NCBI RefSeq assembly: GCF_017834145.1
Contig: NZ_JAFIDA010000001.1
Coordinates: forward strand, 3,038,001-3,102,000
Origin: Leucobacter exalbidus
GTDB taxonomy: Bacteria; Actinomycetota; Actinomycetes; Actinomycetales; Microbacteriaceae
Direction: 5' to 3'
Length of the DNA: 64,000 nt
Shown one piece after another: positions 55,851-64,000 of the stretch. The position numbers and the translations under genes were made by a program. How positions within the stretch are numbered: the first letter of the stretch is position 1; every line of letters begins with the position of its first letter. The notes under the pieces are model-generated. The model was not told the origin of the DNA. It did no database searches and saw only the letters and a list, made by a program, of their open reading frames with translations.

Positions 55851-56726
55851 ATGACGACGCTCCGTTTCACCAAGGGCCAGGGCACAGGCAATGACTTCGT
55901 GCTGTTCACCGATCCTGACGGGGAGATTGAACTGACGCCCGCTCGCGTGCGTGCGCTGTGTGACCGCCGCTTTGGCATCGGGGCAGACGGTGTGATTCGG
56001 GCGGTGCGCAGCCGATCGATCCCTGACGGCGAAGCGGTGCTGGCTGAAGAGCCCGAGGCCGAGTGGTTTATGGACTACTGGAACGCCGACGGCTCAGAAG
56101 CGAAGATGTGCGGCAACGGCATTCGTGTGTACGCGCACTACCTCATCTCTGAGGGGCTGGTGCAGTCTGAGCGCCGCGATACGTTGCCGATCGGCACACG
56201 ATCTGGCGTACGCGATGTGCTTGCCGGGATGTCGGGCTACACCGTTGACATGGGGCGCTGGCGCCTCTCGGGTGAGCGGTTGGTGTCGGCGCGCGGGCTG
56301 TATGTTCCGCGGCCGGGGCTAGGCATCGATGTTGGGAATCAGCACGTGGTGACGGCGCTGGCAAATGTCAGTGAACTCGACGCGGTTGAGCTTCACCAAG
56401 CGCCCAAGCTTGACCCAGAGGGCGACGCAAACGTTGAGTTTGTGGTGCCCGAAGAGCCGCTGGTGAAGAACGGTGTGGCCCGGATCAGGCTGCGTGTGCA
56501 CGAGATGGGCTCGGGGGAGACCCTGTCATGCGGCACCGGATCAGTCGCGGCGGCGCTTGCGTTCCGTCATTGGGGCGGAGAAGGCATGCCGAACAACTGG
56601 AGCGTAGAGGTACCCGGCGGGCGACTCGGGGTGCGTATGTTCCCCACGCAGGAGGGCGAGCACGTGTCGCTCAGCGGCCCGGCCGAACTCGTCTATACCG
56701 GAGAATTTGAGCTGCCCGAAGCCTAG
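55851..56726 (+). CDS. dapF: Diaminopimelate epimerase
   Basis: Interconverts LL- and meso-diaminopimelate, supplying lysine and possibly the wall; 291 residues. The two active-site cysteines are in [16 protein letters not shown] and [16 protein letters not shown]; the N-terminal [12 protein letters not shown] motif confirms the ATG at 55851. With DapA and DapB in this window the pathway to meso-DAP is represented. The wall amino acid of Leucobacter-like species is often diaminobutyrate, so DapF may mainly serve lysine (established for the group, not read here). Confidence 0.95.
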   Translation: MTTLRFTKGQGTGNDFVLFTDPDGEIELTPARVRALCDRRFGIGADGVIRAVRSRSIPDGEAVLAEEPEAEWFMDYWNADGSEAKMCGNGIRVYAHYLISEGLVQSERRDTLPIGTRSGVRDVLAGMSGYTVDMGRWRLSGERLVSARGLYVPRPGLGIDVGNQHVVTALANVSELDAVELHQAPKLDPEGDANVEFVVPEEPLVKNGVARIRLRVHEMGSGETLSCGTGSVAAALAFRHWGGEGMPNNWSVEVPGGRLGVRMFPTQEGEHVSLSGPAELVYTGEFELPEA

Positions 56727-56907
56727 GAATACTTGGCTGCGCAGCTTGGTCGCGTGACTTAGCTGTACGGCTTAGCCGCATGGCTTAGCTTGTATAGCGC
56801 CAGCTGCATTGCCCAGCTGCGTTGCTGAGCTGCGTTGCCCAGCTGCGTTGCCCAGCTGCGTTGCCCAGCTGCGTTGCTTGATGGTGCTGTTTTGCTTCTT
56901 GGTGAAG
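56727..56907. other. Gap between converging dapF and DUF222-HNH genes, filled by a 13-bp repeat
   Basis: No gene is seen. The gap is dominated by tandem 13-bp units; no clear terminator hairpin with a T-tract is visible. Confidence 0.7.
56761..56877. repeat. 13-bp tandem repeat (VNTR-like)
   Basis: Six consecutive copies of CCAGCTGCGTTGC (56800-56877) differ by at most two bases. They are preceded by about three degenerate copies with the same 13-bp phase and a CTTAGC core. Each unit contains CAGCTG. The period is not a multiple of three, which fits non-coding DNA. Confidence 0.88.
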
Positions 56908-58827
56908 CTACGCTGGTTGGCGCCGTCGGCGCCTCGGTGCCCTGAGCGGCGGGGCCGCCGGTCGCCATTGTGATGCTGGGTCGATCCAGGGTGGCGCCAA
57001 GATTTGGGGGAGTGCGTCGACCATACGCACACGCCACCCGTTGGCATCGAGATTTCGGTGGTGGTACCAGCACAGCAGCACGCCATTGTCGGTGGAGGTT
57101 GGCCCGCCATCTTGATATTCGGTGACGTGGTGCACTTCGCACCATGTTGCGGGGACGCTGCAGCCTGGGATGATGCATCCGCCGTCACGCGCGGTGATCG
57201 CCCGGCGCTGAACCGCGGTGAAGATTCGTGTGGGGCTTTCGAGGCCCCGTATCTCGCCGTTGGGCCCCGTGACGATGCGTTGTGTGGCACCCGAGCAGAT
57301 GCCGTGGCGAGCCGCGTTGACGTTGGTGGGGGTGGGGAGACCATCGTGGCCATGGAGCCACGCCCGCCCGCGTCTACCTGGGGTCTCGAGGCTGGTGGCG
57401 AGTTCATCTTCGGTGACCTGCACGAGTACCGTGACGGGTGCTCCGCCCAGCAATGGAGTGTCTTTGGCGCGAGCCGCGACCTGCGCGATGATCATGAACG
57501 CGTCATGTTGTTTCTGCGCAAAGGTTCGGGAGTCTTCAACTCCAAGATCATTGGAGGTGTCATCGCCAGTGGTATCTGAAGCGTCGTCGCCGGTGGCTTC
57601 GAAGCGCACTCCGCGGTGTTTAGATTGCTCCTGTTGATGACCTTCGGGGGCGTCTTCCTGATTATGCCCGGGTCTATCTTCTCGCTGATCCTCTGGGTGA
57701 ACTTCTGGCCCGTCTTCCCCCGCACTTGCGGTGTGGGAGCGTGTGGGTGCCTCGCTGTTGGTGGTGGTGCGGGGCGAGTTGATCGCGTCAAACAGTGTGC
57801 CGAGGAGCGCCGCCGCTTCGGGGAGAAGATTGCCTCGAAGCGGTACTAGCCCGTGCCGTTCTTGACCAAACCTGAGGTATCTGCCGGCCATCGTGACCTC
57901 TTCGCTGGGCGCGATGCCGTCTTGATCGAGGGCTTCGCACCACATGCGGCACACCTGCTTGATGGTGTCGCAGTCGATGGGGAGTGAAGTTTTCAAGTGA
58001 CCGTCGTCATCTGGTTGGGAATCGTCGGTGCTGGGGTAGCCGGCCGCCTGGGCGACGATGCATGCTTCTGCTTCACCGATGGCGTCGCTGGACACATGCG
58101 GTGGCAGTGCTGAGAGCGTGCGCACGATGTGGAGCGCGGTTTCTTCGGGAAGATCGCCCGCGGTGAGGGCCGCCGCCACCATCGGGTAGCGAGGTTCGAT
58201 GCGGCTGCCGGTGAAACCCACGTTGGAGCGGGTCGCTCGCGCGAGGGTGAGTCGCCGGTTGATTGTGCTTGCGGGCATTTGTGAGAGCCGCTGCAAGAGT
58301 TCTGTCGCTGAACGACAGCCCCGTTTCGCGGCCAGGGAATCAGGCATACCCGAAGCGGAACGGTCTTCGACCGCCCCAGAAAGTGTGACGAGCAGCGACT
58401 GCATGCGCCGTGACGCCTGCTCGCACTGGGCCGTGAGCGTGATGAGGTCGTCGTCACTCATGAGGGTGATCTCGTTGAAACCGACCTGCCCGGTGAGGTT
58501 GGCCAGCAAGCAGAGGAGCTGCTCGCTATTCTCTGCGAGAGTTGCTTCGGTTGCTTCGGTTGCTTCGTGACCGGTGTGTGCTTTGTGGCCGGCGTAGTCG
58601 GTGTGTGCACCCGGCGTGGGGAGGGTCTTGGGGAAGGTCTCGGGGAAGTCGTCGCGAGCGTGGCGCGCGGCTTCGGTGACACCGTCTTGGGCTTCCTGGA
58701 TGCGCTGCGCCGCGGTGGCCGTGACCTCATCGCGGTTAGGCCACACGCACTTGATGATCTCCGTGAGAGGCGTGTGATCTGGGAAACAGTGGACGGTTGT
58801 TTTCTCGCCCGCTTCGTTGCTGGACAT
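56908..58827 (-). CDS. DUF222 / 13E12-repeat family HNH endonuclease-like protein
   Basis: 639 residues. The N-terminal DUF222 (13E12) helical domain is at about 150-340 (RSATELLQRLSQMPASTINR, LPEETALHIVRTL). An acidic, His/Glu-rich spacer (360-430) follows, then a C-terminal HNH domain (DGGCIIPGCSVPATWCEVHH with NGVLLCWYHHRNLD) whose Cys pairs and HH suggest a Zn/metal nuclease site, and a basic end (RRRRRQ). The family is abundant and often mobile in actinobacteria; its function is poorly known. A LexA box covers the promoter, so it should be SOS-induced. A TAAACT box 6 nt before the ATG suggests leaderless mRNA. Confidence 0.9.
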   Translation of the reverse strand: MSSNEAGEKTTVHCFPDHTPLTEIIKCVWPNRDEVTATAAQRIQEAQDGVTEAARHARDDFPETFPKTLPTPGAHTDYAGHKAHTGHEATEATEATLAENSEQLLCLLANLTGQVGFNEITLMSDDDLITLTAQCEQASRRMQSLLVTLSGAVEDRSASGMPDSLAAKRGCRSATELLQRLSQMPASTINRRLTLARATRSNVGFTGSRIEPRYPMVAAALTAGDLPEETALHIVRTLSALPPHVSSDAIGEAEACIVAQAAGYPSTDDSQPDDDGHLKTSLPIDCDTIKQVCRMWCEALDQDGIAPSEEVTMAGRYLRFGQERHGLVPLRGNLLPEAAALLGTLFDAINSPRTTTNSEAPTRSHTASAGEDGPEVHPEDQREDRPGHNQEDAPEGHQQEQSKHRGVRFEATGDDASDTTGDDTSNDLGVEDSRTFAQKQHDAFMIIAQVAARAKDTPLLGGAPVTVLVQVTEDELATSLETPGRRGRAWLHGHDGLPTPTNVNAARHGICSGATQRIVTGPNGEIRGLESPTRIFTAVQRRAITARDGGCIIPGCSVPATWCEVHHVTEYQDGGPTSTDNGVLLCWYHHRNLDANGWRVRMVDALPQILAPPWIDPASQWRPAAPPLRAPRRRRRQPA

Positions 58828-58833
58828 GGTTCT

Positions 58834-58863
58834 AGTTTACCACGTATTCGAACTAATATTCGA
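58834..58863 (-). promoter_or_regulatory. LexA (SOS) box and -10 of the DUF222-HNH gene
   Basis: TCGAAC-TAAT-ATTCGA (58848-58863) matches the actinobacterial LexA palindrome. TAAACT (58834-58839, minus strand) is the -10, 6 nt before the ATG. The box lies about where the -35 is expected. Confidence 0.85.
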
Positions 58864-58942
58864 ATAAATTTGGCTTACTTGAGCCAATTATGGTGCGTTA
58901 GGCGTGACTGATGTGCCAGGCGTGGCCGATGCGCCAGGTGCG

Positions 58943-60199
58943 TTACTCGCAGCCGATTCCGTCGCCATCGCGGTCGAGGTGCCGACCGTAGCCTGCGTCT
59001 CCGGCGTGCACCGGGGCCGCTCCTGCATCGCGCGCTGCGGTGCAGTTTTGGTAGTGGACTGACGGTGCGGGAGCGGGTGCGGGGGCCGGTGCCGGCTCGG
59101 GCGCGGGCACCGGCTCAGGAACCGGGGCGGGAGTAACCACGGGGGCGGGCACCGTCGAAGCTGCGGGTGCTTCGGAGCTTGGCTCAGCGCCAGCGCCAGC
59201 AGCAGACCCACCAGCGCCAGACCCGCCAGCATCACCGGCGTGATCCGGAACCACGGTCGATAGCTCACTGAGCACCGCAGGCTGATCGGGGCAGGTAGTC
59301 AGTACGCGCTGCATCGCGTCGTGCTCGGCGGGCGTCACCCACAGTGCATACGCTGCCTTCACCGATACCTGGTGCGCGACGTACTCGCAACGGAAGCCGC
59401 GGTTGCTGGGCAGCCAGCTCGCCGTGTCGCTGTCACCTTTCGAGCTGTTGGCGCGGCCCTCGGCCGCAAACAGGTTGATGGGGTCGTTGGCGAGGCTCAC
59501 GCGCTGCTCTTGGGTGAGCTTCTGGGCGCCCTTCTGCCACGCGTCTGACAGCGCCACGATGTGGTCGATCTGCACGAGTGAAGACGTCTTGTCGCCCCGC
59601 ACGAAGTCGATGGACTGGCCCGTGTATTTGTCGGCGAGGTGGCCCGCGAGCACCTTGCAGCGCCCCTGCATCGTGAGATCGGTGAGGTCTCGCTGCAGAA
59701 TGTCGTTGCGGGTGTCGCAGCCGTTGCGGTCGACGTCGCTCCAGGGCGAGCCAAACTGGGCCTTGCGGTCGTAACCGGTTTTGGGCGCGCGACCCTTCAC
59801 CGGCAGTTCGGCGAGCAGCGCGAGCGCGCTTCCGGCGCTGGCGGGCGCGGCATCGGGGGATGAACCGGATCCCGAATCTCCGTCGGATTGCGCCCCGCTG
59901 TTGGTGGCGTTGAGATCGAGCGGAGAGCCCGCGCTCGGGCCATCGGAGCCCGCGCTGGCCTCGGTGCTCGCGTCGGCACCCGCCTCAGCGCTGGCGCCGT
60001 CGCTCGAAGCGTCGCTCGATGCATCGCTTGCGGTATCGACGCCCGCGTAGAGCTCCTCAATGAAGCTCGCAGAAGGTTCAGTAGAGCCCGTGCCCGCCTC
60101 ATCGAGGATCTCGGTGCAGCCGGTGGTGAATAGTACGAGGGCAGCAAGAAGTGCGGCGGAGGCGCGTGTGCCGCGCCCCGCCCAAGACGGGCGGTTCAC
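58943..60199 (-). CDS. DUF1524 HNH-family lipoprotein with Excalibur domain
   Basis: 418 residues. The N terminus looks like a lipoprotein signal (AALLAALVLFTTGC), so the protein is probably exported and lipid-anchored. An Ala/Ser/Asp-rich linker (45-125) follows. The DUF1524 nuclease-like domain (about 130-310) contains QIDHIVALSDAW, the DHI motif of this HNH-type family, and SNRGFRCEYVAHQVSVK. A Pro/Ala/Glu stalk leads to a C-terminal Excalibur calcium-binding domain (YQNCTAARDAGAAP, DRDGDGIGCE). The GTG start overlaps the stop codon of the methyltransferase gene by 4 nt, so they are coupled. It is likely a secreted nuclease (inference). Confidence 0.88.
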   Translation of the reverse strand: MNRPSWAGRGTRASAALLAALVLFTTGCTEILDEAGTGSTEPSASFIEELYAGVDTASDASSDASSDGASAEAGADASTEASAGSDGPSAGSPLDLNATNSGAQSDGDSGSGSSPDAAPASAGSALALLAELPVKGRAPKTGYDRKAQFGSPWSDVDRNGCDTRNDILQRDLTDLTMQGRCKVLAGHLADKYTGQSIDFVRGDKTSSLVQIDHIVALSDAWQKGAQKLTQEQRVSLANDPINLFAAEGRANSSKGDSDTASWLPSNRGFRCEYVAHQVSVKAAYALWVTPAEHDAMQRVLTTCPDQPAVLSELSTVVPDHAGDAGGSGAGGSAAGAGAEPSSEAPAASTVPAPVVTPAPVPEPVPAPEPAPAPAPAPAPSVHYQNCTAARDAGAAPVHAGDAGYGRHLDRDGDGIGCE

Positions 60200-60915
60200 G
60201 CCTGCGAAGCTTCTGCCCGCAGCACGTGGAACCCCTTAGATCGGGTGAAGCGAGACACCTCAAGCTGGGGGAACTCGGCACCGATCCAGCGCTGCAGCGA
60301 ATCTGCGCCCAGGTGCTTGGCGACGACGAGGTGCGCGGTGCCACCGGGTACGAGGCGGGGCAGCCACTGCTGCAAAATCTCGTGGAGCGCCTCCTTGCCC
60401 ACCCGAATGGGCGGGTTCGAGCGAATCTCGGCGAACGAAATATCGTCGGGCACCTCGCTGGGCGCGCACACACGCACGTTCGTGAGCCCGAGCCGCGCCG
60501 CGTTGGTGCGCGTGAGCTCGCGAGAGCGCTCGTTGACATCAATGGCCCAGATCTCGCGGCCCGGGTGGTTCAGCGCCGCGGCGAGCGCGATGGGGCCCCA
60601 GCCACACCCGATGTCGAGGATCGGGGGGCCTGTGGGCGAGGGATCCGGATCAGCATCAACATCAGCATCAGCAACCTCAGCGTTGCCGGTCGCGCTGAAT
60701 CCCACGCCGCGCACGGCGCCGAAGTAATCCTTCGTGTCGGCGTCGAGATCGGTGTCGAGCGTTGACAGCAGCAGCTCGGTGCCGCGGTCGAGGTGCTCGG
60801 GGCTGAACACTCCGCCGGCCGTCACCAGCTGCCGAATAGCCCCGGCGAGGGAAACCTCGATTTCGCGCGCTCGGTAGTCGCCTGCGGGGGATTCAGAAAA
60901 GTAGTGCTCAGTCAC
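60196..60915 (-). CDS. RsmC-like class I SAM methyltransferase
   Basis: 239 residues, one methyltransferase domain. The SAM motif is ILDIGCGWGPIALAAAL, the acidic loop is IWAIDVNERSREL, and the target motif SNPPIRVGKEALHEIL is that of the RsmC/RlmG group that methylates guanine in rRNA. It lacks the N-terminal half of E. coli RsmC. An Asp/Ala/Pro-rich insertion (VADADVDADPDPSP, around residue 82-95) interrupts the part before motif I. The GTG start has no clear ribosome binding site. Methyltransferases of this kind are common beside hflX in actinobacteria. Confidence 0.85.
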   Translation of the reverse strand: MTEHYFSESPAGDYRAREIEVSLAGAIRQLVTAGGVFSPEHLDRGTELLLSTLDTDLDADTKDYFGAVRGVGFSATGNAEVADADVDADPDPSPTGPPILDIGCGWGPIALAAALNHPGREIWAIDVNERSRELTRTNAARLGLTNVRVCAPSEVPDDISFAEIRSNPPIRVGKEALHEILQQWLPRLVPGGTAHLVVAKHLGADSLQRWIGAEFPQLEVSRFTRSKGFHVLRAEASQA

Positions 60916-61076
60916 CCCCTAAGTATCTCAGGCAATCGTGGGCGCCGATCCCAGGTGGCCCGGTTCGGCGTGGTGATTTGGGCGCTCACAGGCAACGCGG
61001 GGGCGTGCGGCCATAGCACAGCAACCCCACTGAGCAGTCGACCCTGGCAGGTCTTGCGCCGTAGACTGAGGGGGAG

Positions 61077-62633
61077 ATGAGTAACGACACTGAGGTAGGC
61101 CACGAGCCGAACGAGCCGACACCCACGAGCGATGAGCTGGGCGGTGATGCTCTTGCGCGCATTCTGCGTCAGGAAGACGGCGCGGCGAATGTGATTCGTG
61201 ACCTCTCGAGCGCACAGGCACTGGGCAGCGACGACCACGATGACCACGGCAGTGCGAGCGACACAATTGTCATGGATCGCGCCGACCGTGCCTCGCTGAA
61301 GCGCGTCGCTGGGCTGTCGACCGAGCTCGAAGACGTGACCGAGGTCGAGTACCGCCAGCTGCGGATCGAGAACGTTGTGTTGATCGGTGTGTTCTCGGGC
61401 AACGGCACCGCCGCACAAGAAGACGCAGAGAACTCGCTGCGTGAGCTCGCCGCGCTGTCAGAGACCGCTGGCGCCGTGGTGCTTGACGGGCTGCTGCAGC
61501 GTCGCCCGTTCCCCGACCCCGCCACCTACTTCGGTAAGGGCAAGGCGCAAGAGCTCAAGGATCTCGTGGCGGCGCTCGGCGCCGATACGGTGATTGCCGA
61601 TAACGAGCTGTCGCCCAGCCAGCGCCGCGCGCTTGAGGATGTCGTGAAGGTGAAGGTCATTGACCGCACCGCCGTGATCCTCGATATTTTTAGCCAGCAC
61701 GCCAAGAGCCGTGAGGGCAAGGCGCAGGTCGAGCTTGCCCAGATGCAGTACCTGCTGCCGCGTCTGCGCGGTTGGGGCGAGTCGATGTCGCGCCAGGCCG
61801 GTGGCCAGGTGGGCTCGGCGGGAGCTGGCATGGGCTCGCGTGGCCCCGGTGAGACGAAGATGGAGCTCGACCGCCGCAAGATCCACACCCGCATGGCGAA
61901 GCTGCGCAAGCAGATCGCCGAGATGGGCCCGGCCCGCGAGGCGAAGCGCGCGAACCGCAAGCGCGGCGAGGTGCCCTCGGTCGCGATCGCGGGGTACACG
62001 AACGCTGGCAAGTCGAGCCTGCTGAACCGGCTGATTGATTCGCACGAGCTCGTGCAGAACCAGCTGTTCGCCACGCTCGATACCGCGATTCGTCATGCTG
62101 AAACGAACGACGGCCGCACCTTCACCTACGCCGACACCGTCGGATTCGTGCGCAACCTGCCCCACCAGCTGGTCGAGGCGTTCCGCTCAACCTTTGAAGA
62201 GGTAGGCGAGGCCGACGTGATTTTGCACGTGGTCGACGGCTCGCACCCCGAGCCCGAGGCACAGCTGGCCACGGTGCGCGCGGTGGTCACCGACGTTGAT
62301 GCGCAAAACATTCCCGAGGTCGTTGTCTTCAACAAGTCCGACCTGATCACTGACTCGCAGCGCCTCGTGCTGCACGGCCTCGTCTCTGACGCCGTGTTCG
62401 TCTCGGCCCGCACGGGTGAGGGCCTGGAAGAGCTGAAGGCGCGCGTGTATGCGGCGCTGCCGGTGCCGGATCGCGAAGTCACCGTCGTGGTGCCCTACGA
62501 CCGCGGCGGGCTGGTCGCTGAAATGCACGAGCGCAACCGCGTCATCTCGACCGATTACGTCGAGGAGGGCACACAGGTACACGCCTATGTGTCAGACGAG
62601 ATGTACTCGAAGATCGAGCCGTATCTCGTGTAA
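61077..62633 (+). CDS. hflX: Ribosome-associated GTPase HflX
   Basis: 518 residues. An N-terminal ~60-residue acidic, variable region is followed by the HflX domain (PDPATYFGKGKAQELKDLV, DNELSPSQRRALE). The G domain has G1 GYTNAGKSSLLNRL, G3 in YADTVGFVRNLPHQLVEAF, G4 NKSD and a C-terminal domain. HflX splits stalled or hibernating ribosomes. TAGACT 9 nt before the ATG followed by GAGGGGGAG leaves both leaderless and very short-leader starts possible. A strong terminator follows. Confidence 0.95.
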   Translation: MSNDTEVGHEPNEPTPTSDELGGDALARILRQEDGAANVIRDLSSAQALGSDDHDDHGSASDTIVMDRADRASLKRVAGLSTELEDVTEVEYRQLRIENVVLIGVFSGNGTAAQEDAENSLRELAALSETAGAVVLDGLLQRRPFPDPATYFGKGKAQELKDLVAALGADTVIADNELSPSQRRALEDVVKVKVIDRTAVILDIFSQHAKSREGKAQVELAQMQYLLPRLRGWGESMSRQAGGQVGSAGAGMGSRGPGETKMELDRRKIHTRMAKLRKQIAEMGPAREAKRANRKRGEVPSVAIAGYTNAGKSSLLNRLIDSHELVQNQLFATLDTAIRHAETNDGRTFTYADTVGFVRNLPHQLVEAFRSTFEEVGEADVILHVVDGSHPEPEAQLATVRAVVTDVDAQNIPEVVVFNKSDLITDSQRLVLHGLVSDAVFVSARTGEGLEELKARVYAALPVPDREVTVVVPYDRGGLVAEMHERNRVISTDYVEEGTQVHAYVSDEMYSKIEPYLV

Positions 62634-62677
62634 TGCCGCGTGCCCGGTGACCTGAAAAGTCATCAGCGAGAGTCTCC

Positions 62678-62722
62678 ACAGCCCAGTGTATGTCTAATAA
62701 CAGACACACACTGGGCTGTTTT
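62678..62722 (+). terminator. Intrinsic terminator after hflX
   Basis: ACAGCCCAGTGT pairs perfectly with ACACTGGGCTGT, the inner stem is TGTCT/AGACA, and TTTT follows. Confidence 0.92.
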
Positions 62723-62765
62723 AGTGGGGGTAGATCTTGGGCGAGTGGCGCGGGCAGCGTGTAAC

Positions 62766-62794
62766 TTGACGTAATTCACACGGCGACATAAAAC
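62766..62794 (+). promoter_or_regulatory. Promoter of metE
   Basis: TTGACG (62766-62771) and TAAAAC (62789-62794) with a 17-bp spacer give a leader of about 80 nt. I see no B12-box or SAM riboswitch motif in it. Confidence 0.55.
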
Positions 62795-62879
62795 ACCACC
62801 GGGTGGCCTGCGCGATTACTTTAGGGAACACCAACGGCGCCCAAACCGGAGCGCTTCCCTCACCGTCGAAGGATCTCGC

Positions 62880-64000
62880 ATGTCTGCAATCTCTCCGCTG
62901 TCTCAGGCCACCATTCTGGGATACCCCCGTATTGGTCGTCGCCGCGAACTCAAGCGCGCGATCGAATCGTTCTGGAAGGGCAACACGACCGAGGCAGAGC
63001 TGCAGGCCACCGCCCGCGAACTGCGCGCCACCACCCGCGCCCGCCTCGTCGAGCTCGGCCTCCCCACCGTGGGCAGCGCGATCCCCGAGAGCTTCAGCTT
63101 CTACGACCAGGTGCTCGACGCCACGCTCGCCCTCGGCGCGATCCCCGGCCGCTTCGCAAGCGTGACCGGCAGCGACCTCGACATCTACTTCTCGCTCGCC
63201 CGTGGCAACGACCAGCTGCAGCCGCTCGAAATGACCAAGTGGTTCGACACGAACTACCACTACAGCGTGCCCGAGATCGACGAGAACACAGGGCTCAAGG
63301 CAAACCCCGCGCAGCTCGTCGCCCAGGTCACCGAGGCACGCGAGCAGGGCATCGAGTCACGCCCCGTCATCGTCGGCCCCGTCACCTACCTGCTGCTGGC
63401 CAAGGCCTCCGATGACGCGGGTGAGGGCTTCGCGCCCATCGACCGCCTCGACGACGTCGTCGCCGTCTACGCCGAACTGCTGGGCGCGCTCGCCGCAGCT
63501 GGCGCCGGCTGGGTGCAGCTCGACGAGCCCGCCCTCGTGTCAGACTCGCTGTCGGTGCCCCGCGCCGAGACGCTCGCCCTGGTTGAGCGTGCCTACGCGG
63601 TGCTCGGTGCAGCGACAAACCGCCCCCAGATTCTGCTCACGGCCCCCTACGGCGACTCGTCGCAGGCGCTTGAGCGCCTCGGCAAGCTTCCCGTTGAAGC
63701 AGTGCAAGCCGACCTTGTGCGCGGCAGCTTGCCTACCGCGGCCCTCGCCTCGGGCGACCTCGCCGCAGCATTCACGGGCACGCAGCTCGTCGCAGGCGTC
63801 GTTGACGGCCGCAACATCTGGCGCACCGATCTGCGCCGCGCATTCTCACAGGCTGAGCAGCTGCAGACCGCGGGCATCAGCACCGTGATCGGCACCTCCA
63901 ACAGCCTGCAGCACGTGCCCCACGATGTGGCAGACGAGCAGCAGCTCAGCGCGCAGCTCAAGGGCTGGCTCGCGTTCGCCGATCAGAAGGTCGGCCAGGT
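62880..64000 (+). CDS. metE: Cobalamin-independent methionine synthase (5' part)
   Basis: Open from the ATG at 62880 (AAGGA about 7 nt upstream) to the window end: 373 codons of a protein usually near 760 residues. The N-terminal motif LGYPRIGRRRELKRAIESFW is diagnostic of MetE, which transfers the methyl group of methyl-tetrahydrofolate polyglutamate to homocysteine. TKWFDTNYHYSVPE and GPVTYLLLAK follow, and WVQLDEPALVSD is the conserved substrate-binding Asp/Glu motif. The catalytic zinc half lies outside the window. Confidence 0.94.
   Translation, partial: MSAISPLSQATILGYPRIGRRRELKRAIESFWKGNTTEAELQATARELRATTRARLVELGLPTVGSAIPESFSFYDQVLDATLALGAIPGRFASVTGSDLDIYFSLARGNDQLQPLEMTKWFDTNYHYSVPEIDENTGLKANPAQLVAQVTEAREQGIESRPVIVGPVTYLLLAKASDDAGEGFAPIDRLDDVVAVYAELLGALAAAGAGWVQLDEPALVSDSLSVPRAETLALVERAYAVLGAATNRPQILLTAPYGDSSQALERLGKLPVEAVQADLVRGSLPTAALASGDLAAAFTGTQLVAGVVDGRNIWRTDLRRAFSQAEQLQTAGISTVIGTSNSLQHVPHDVADEQQLSAQLKGWLAFADQKVGQ

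Noticed and set aside
62723-62879. Riboswitch (B12, SAM) in the metE leader
   Set aside because: The leader is only about 80 nt and no B12-box or SAM-type core is recognisable; a normal promoter explains the region.

Overview
This window looks like a chromosomal segment of a high-GC actinobacterium, most likely family Microbacteriaceae and plausibly Leucobacter or a close relative. That assignment is inferred from base composition, protein flavour and gene order; I have run no search. The right half carries the gene order typical of actinobacteria: pnp, M16 peptidase, dapB, thyA, folA, dapA, RNase J, ftsK, pgsA, cinA, a clgR-like gene, a DUF3046 gene, recA, recX, miaB, miaA, dapF and hflX.

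Left part (1-18.8 kb): the end of a GlxA/AraC regulator, gapA, a DUF3054 gene, hisN, tRNA-Lys(CTT), nhaA, a LacI regulator divergent from a large secreted GH20 glycosidase, two small membrane proteins, the isoleucine/valine genes ilvD-ilvB-ilvN-ilvC, the helicase gene hrpB and a TetR regulator. Accessory part (18.9-28.8 kb): two paralogous, divergently oriented 'choice-of-anchor A' surface-protein genes with LAxTG sorting signals. One is intact and carries eight ~110-residue DUF5979-like repeats. The other is split by an IS1249-like (IS256 family) element with perfect ends and an 8-bp target duplication; removing the element restores one reading frame. Two 67-nt structured repeats flank the intact gene. 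Three unknown membrane-protein genes follow.

Housekeeping part (28.9-64 kb): serA, pnp, the dapB/thyA/folA/dapA cluster, an operon in which the lipid II flippase gene murJ is overlapped on both sides by Fem-type aminoacyltransferase genes, ftsK-pgsA-cinA-clgR, recA-recX with unusual charged extensions, and miaB-miaA-dapF. A minus-strand block follows (DUF222-HNH nuclease, DUF1524 lipoprotein, RsmC-like methyltransferase), then hflX and the start of metE, which runs off the window.

Regulatory reading: at least twelve genes have a TANNNT box 6-7 nt before the start codon and no proper ribosome binding site, which suggests leaderless transcription. LexA-type boxes lie before recA and before the DUF222-HNH gene. 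A near-perfect HAIR (HspR) site lies before clgR. The palindrome GATCCGGATC occurs six times, far above a simple composition estimate. I see no CRISPR array, rRNA or prophage.
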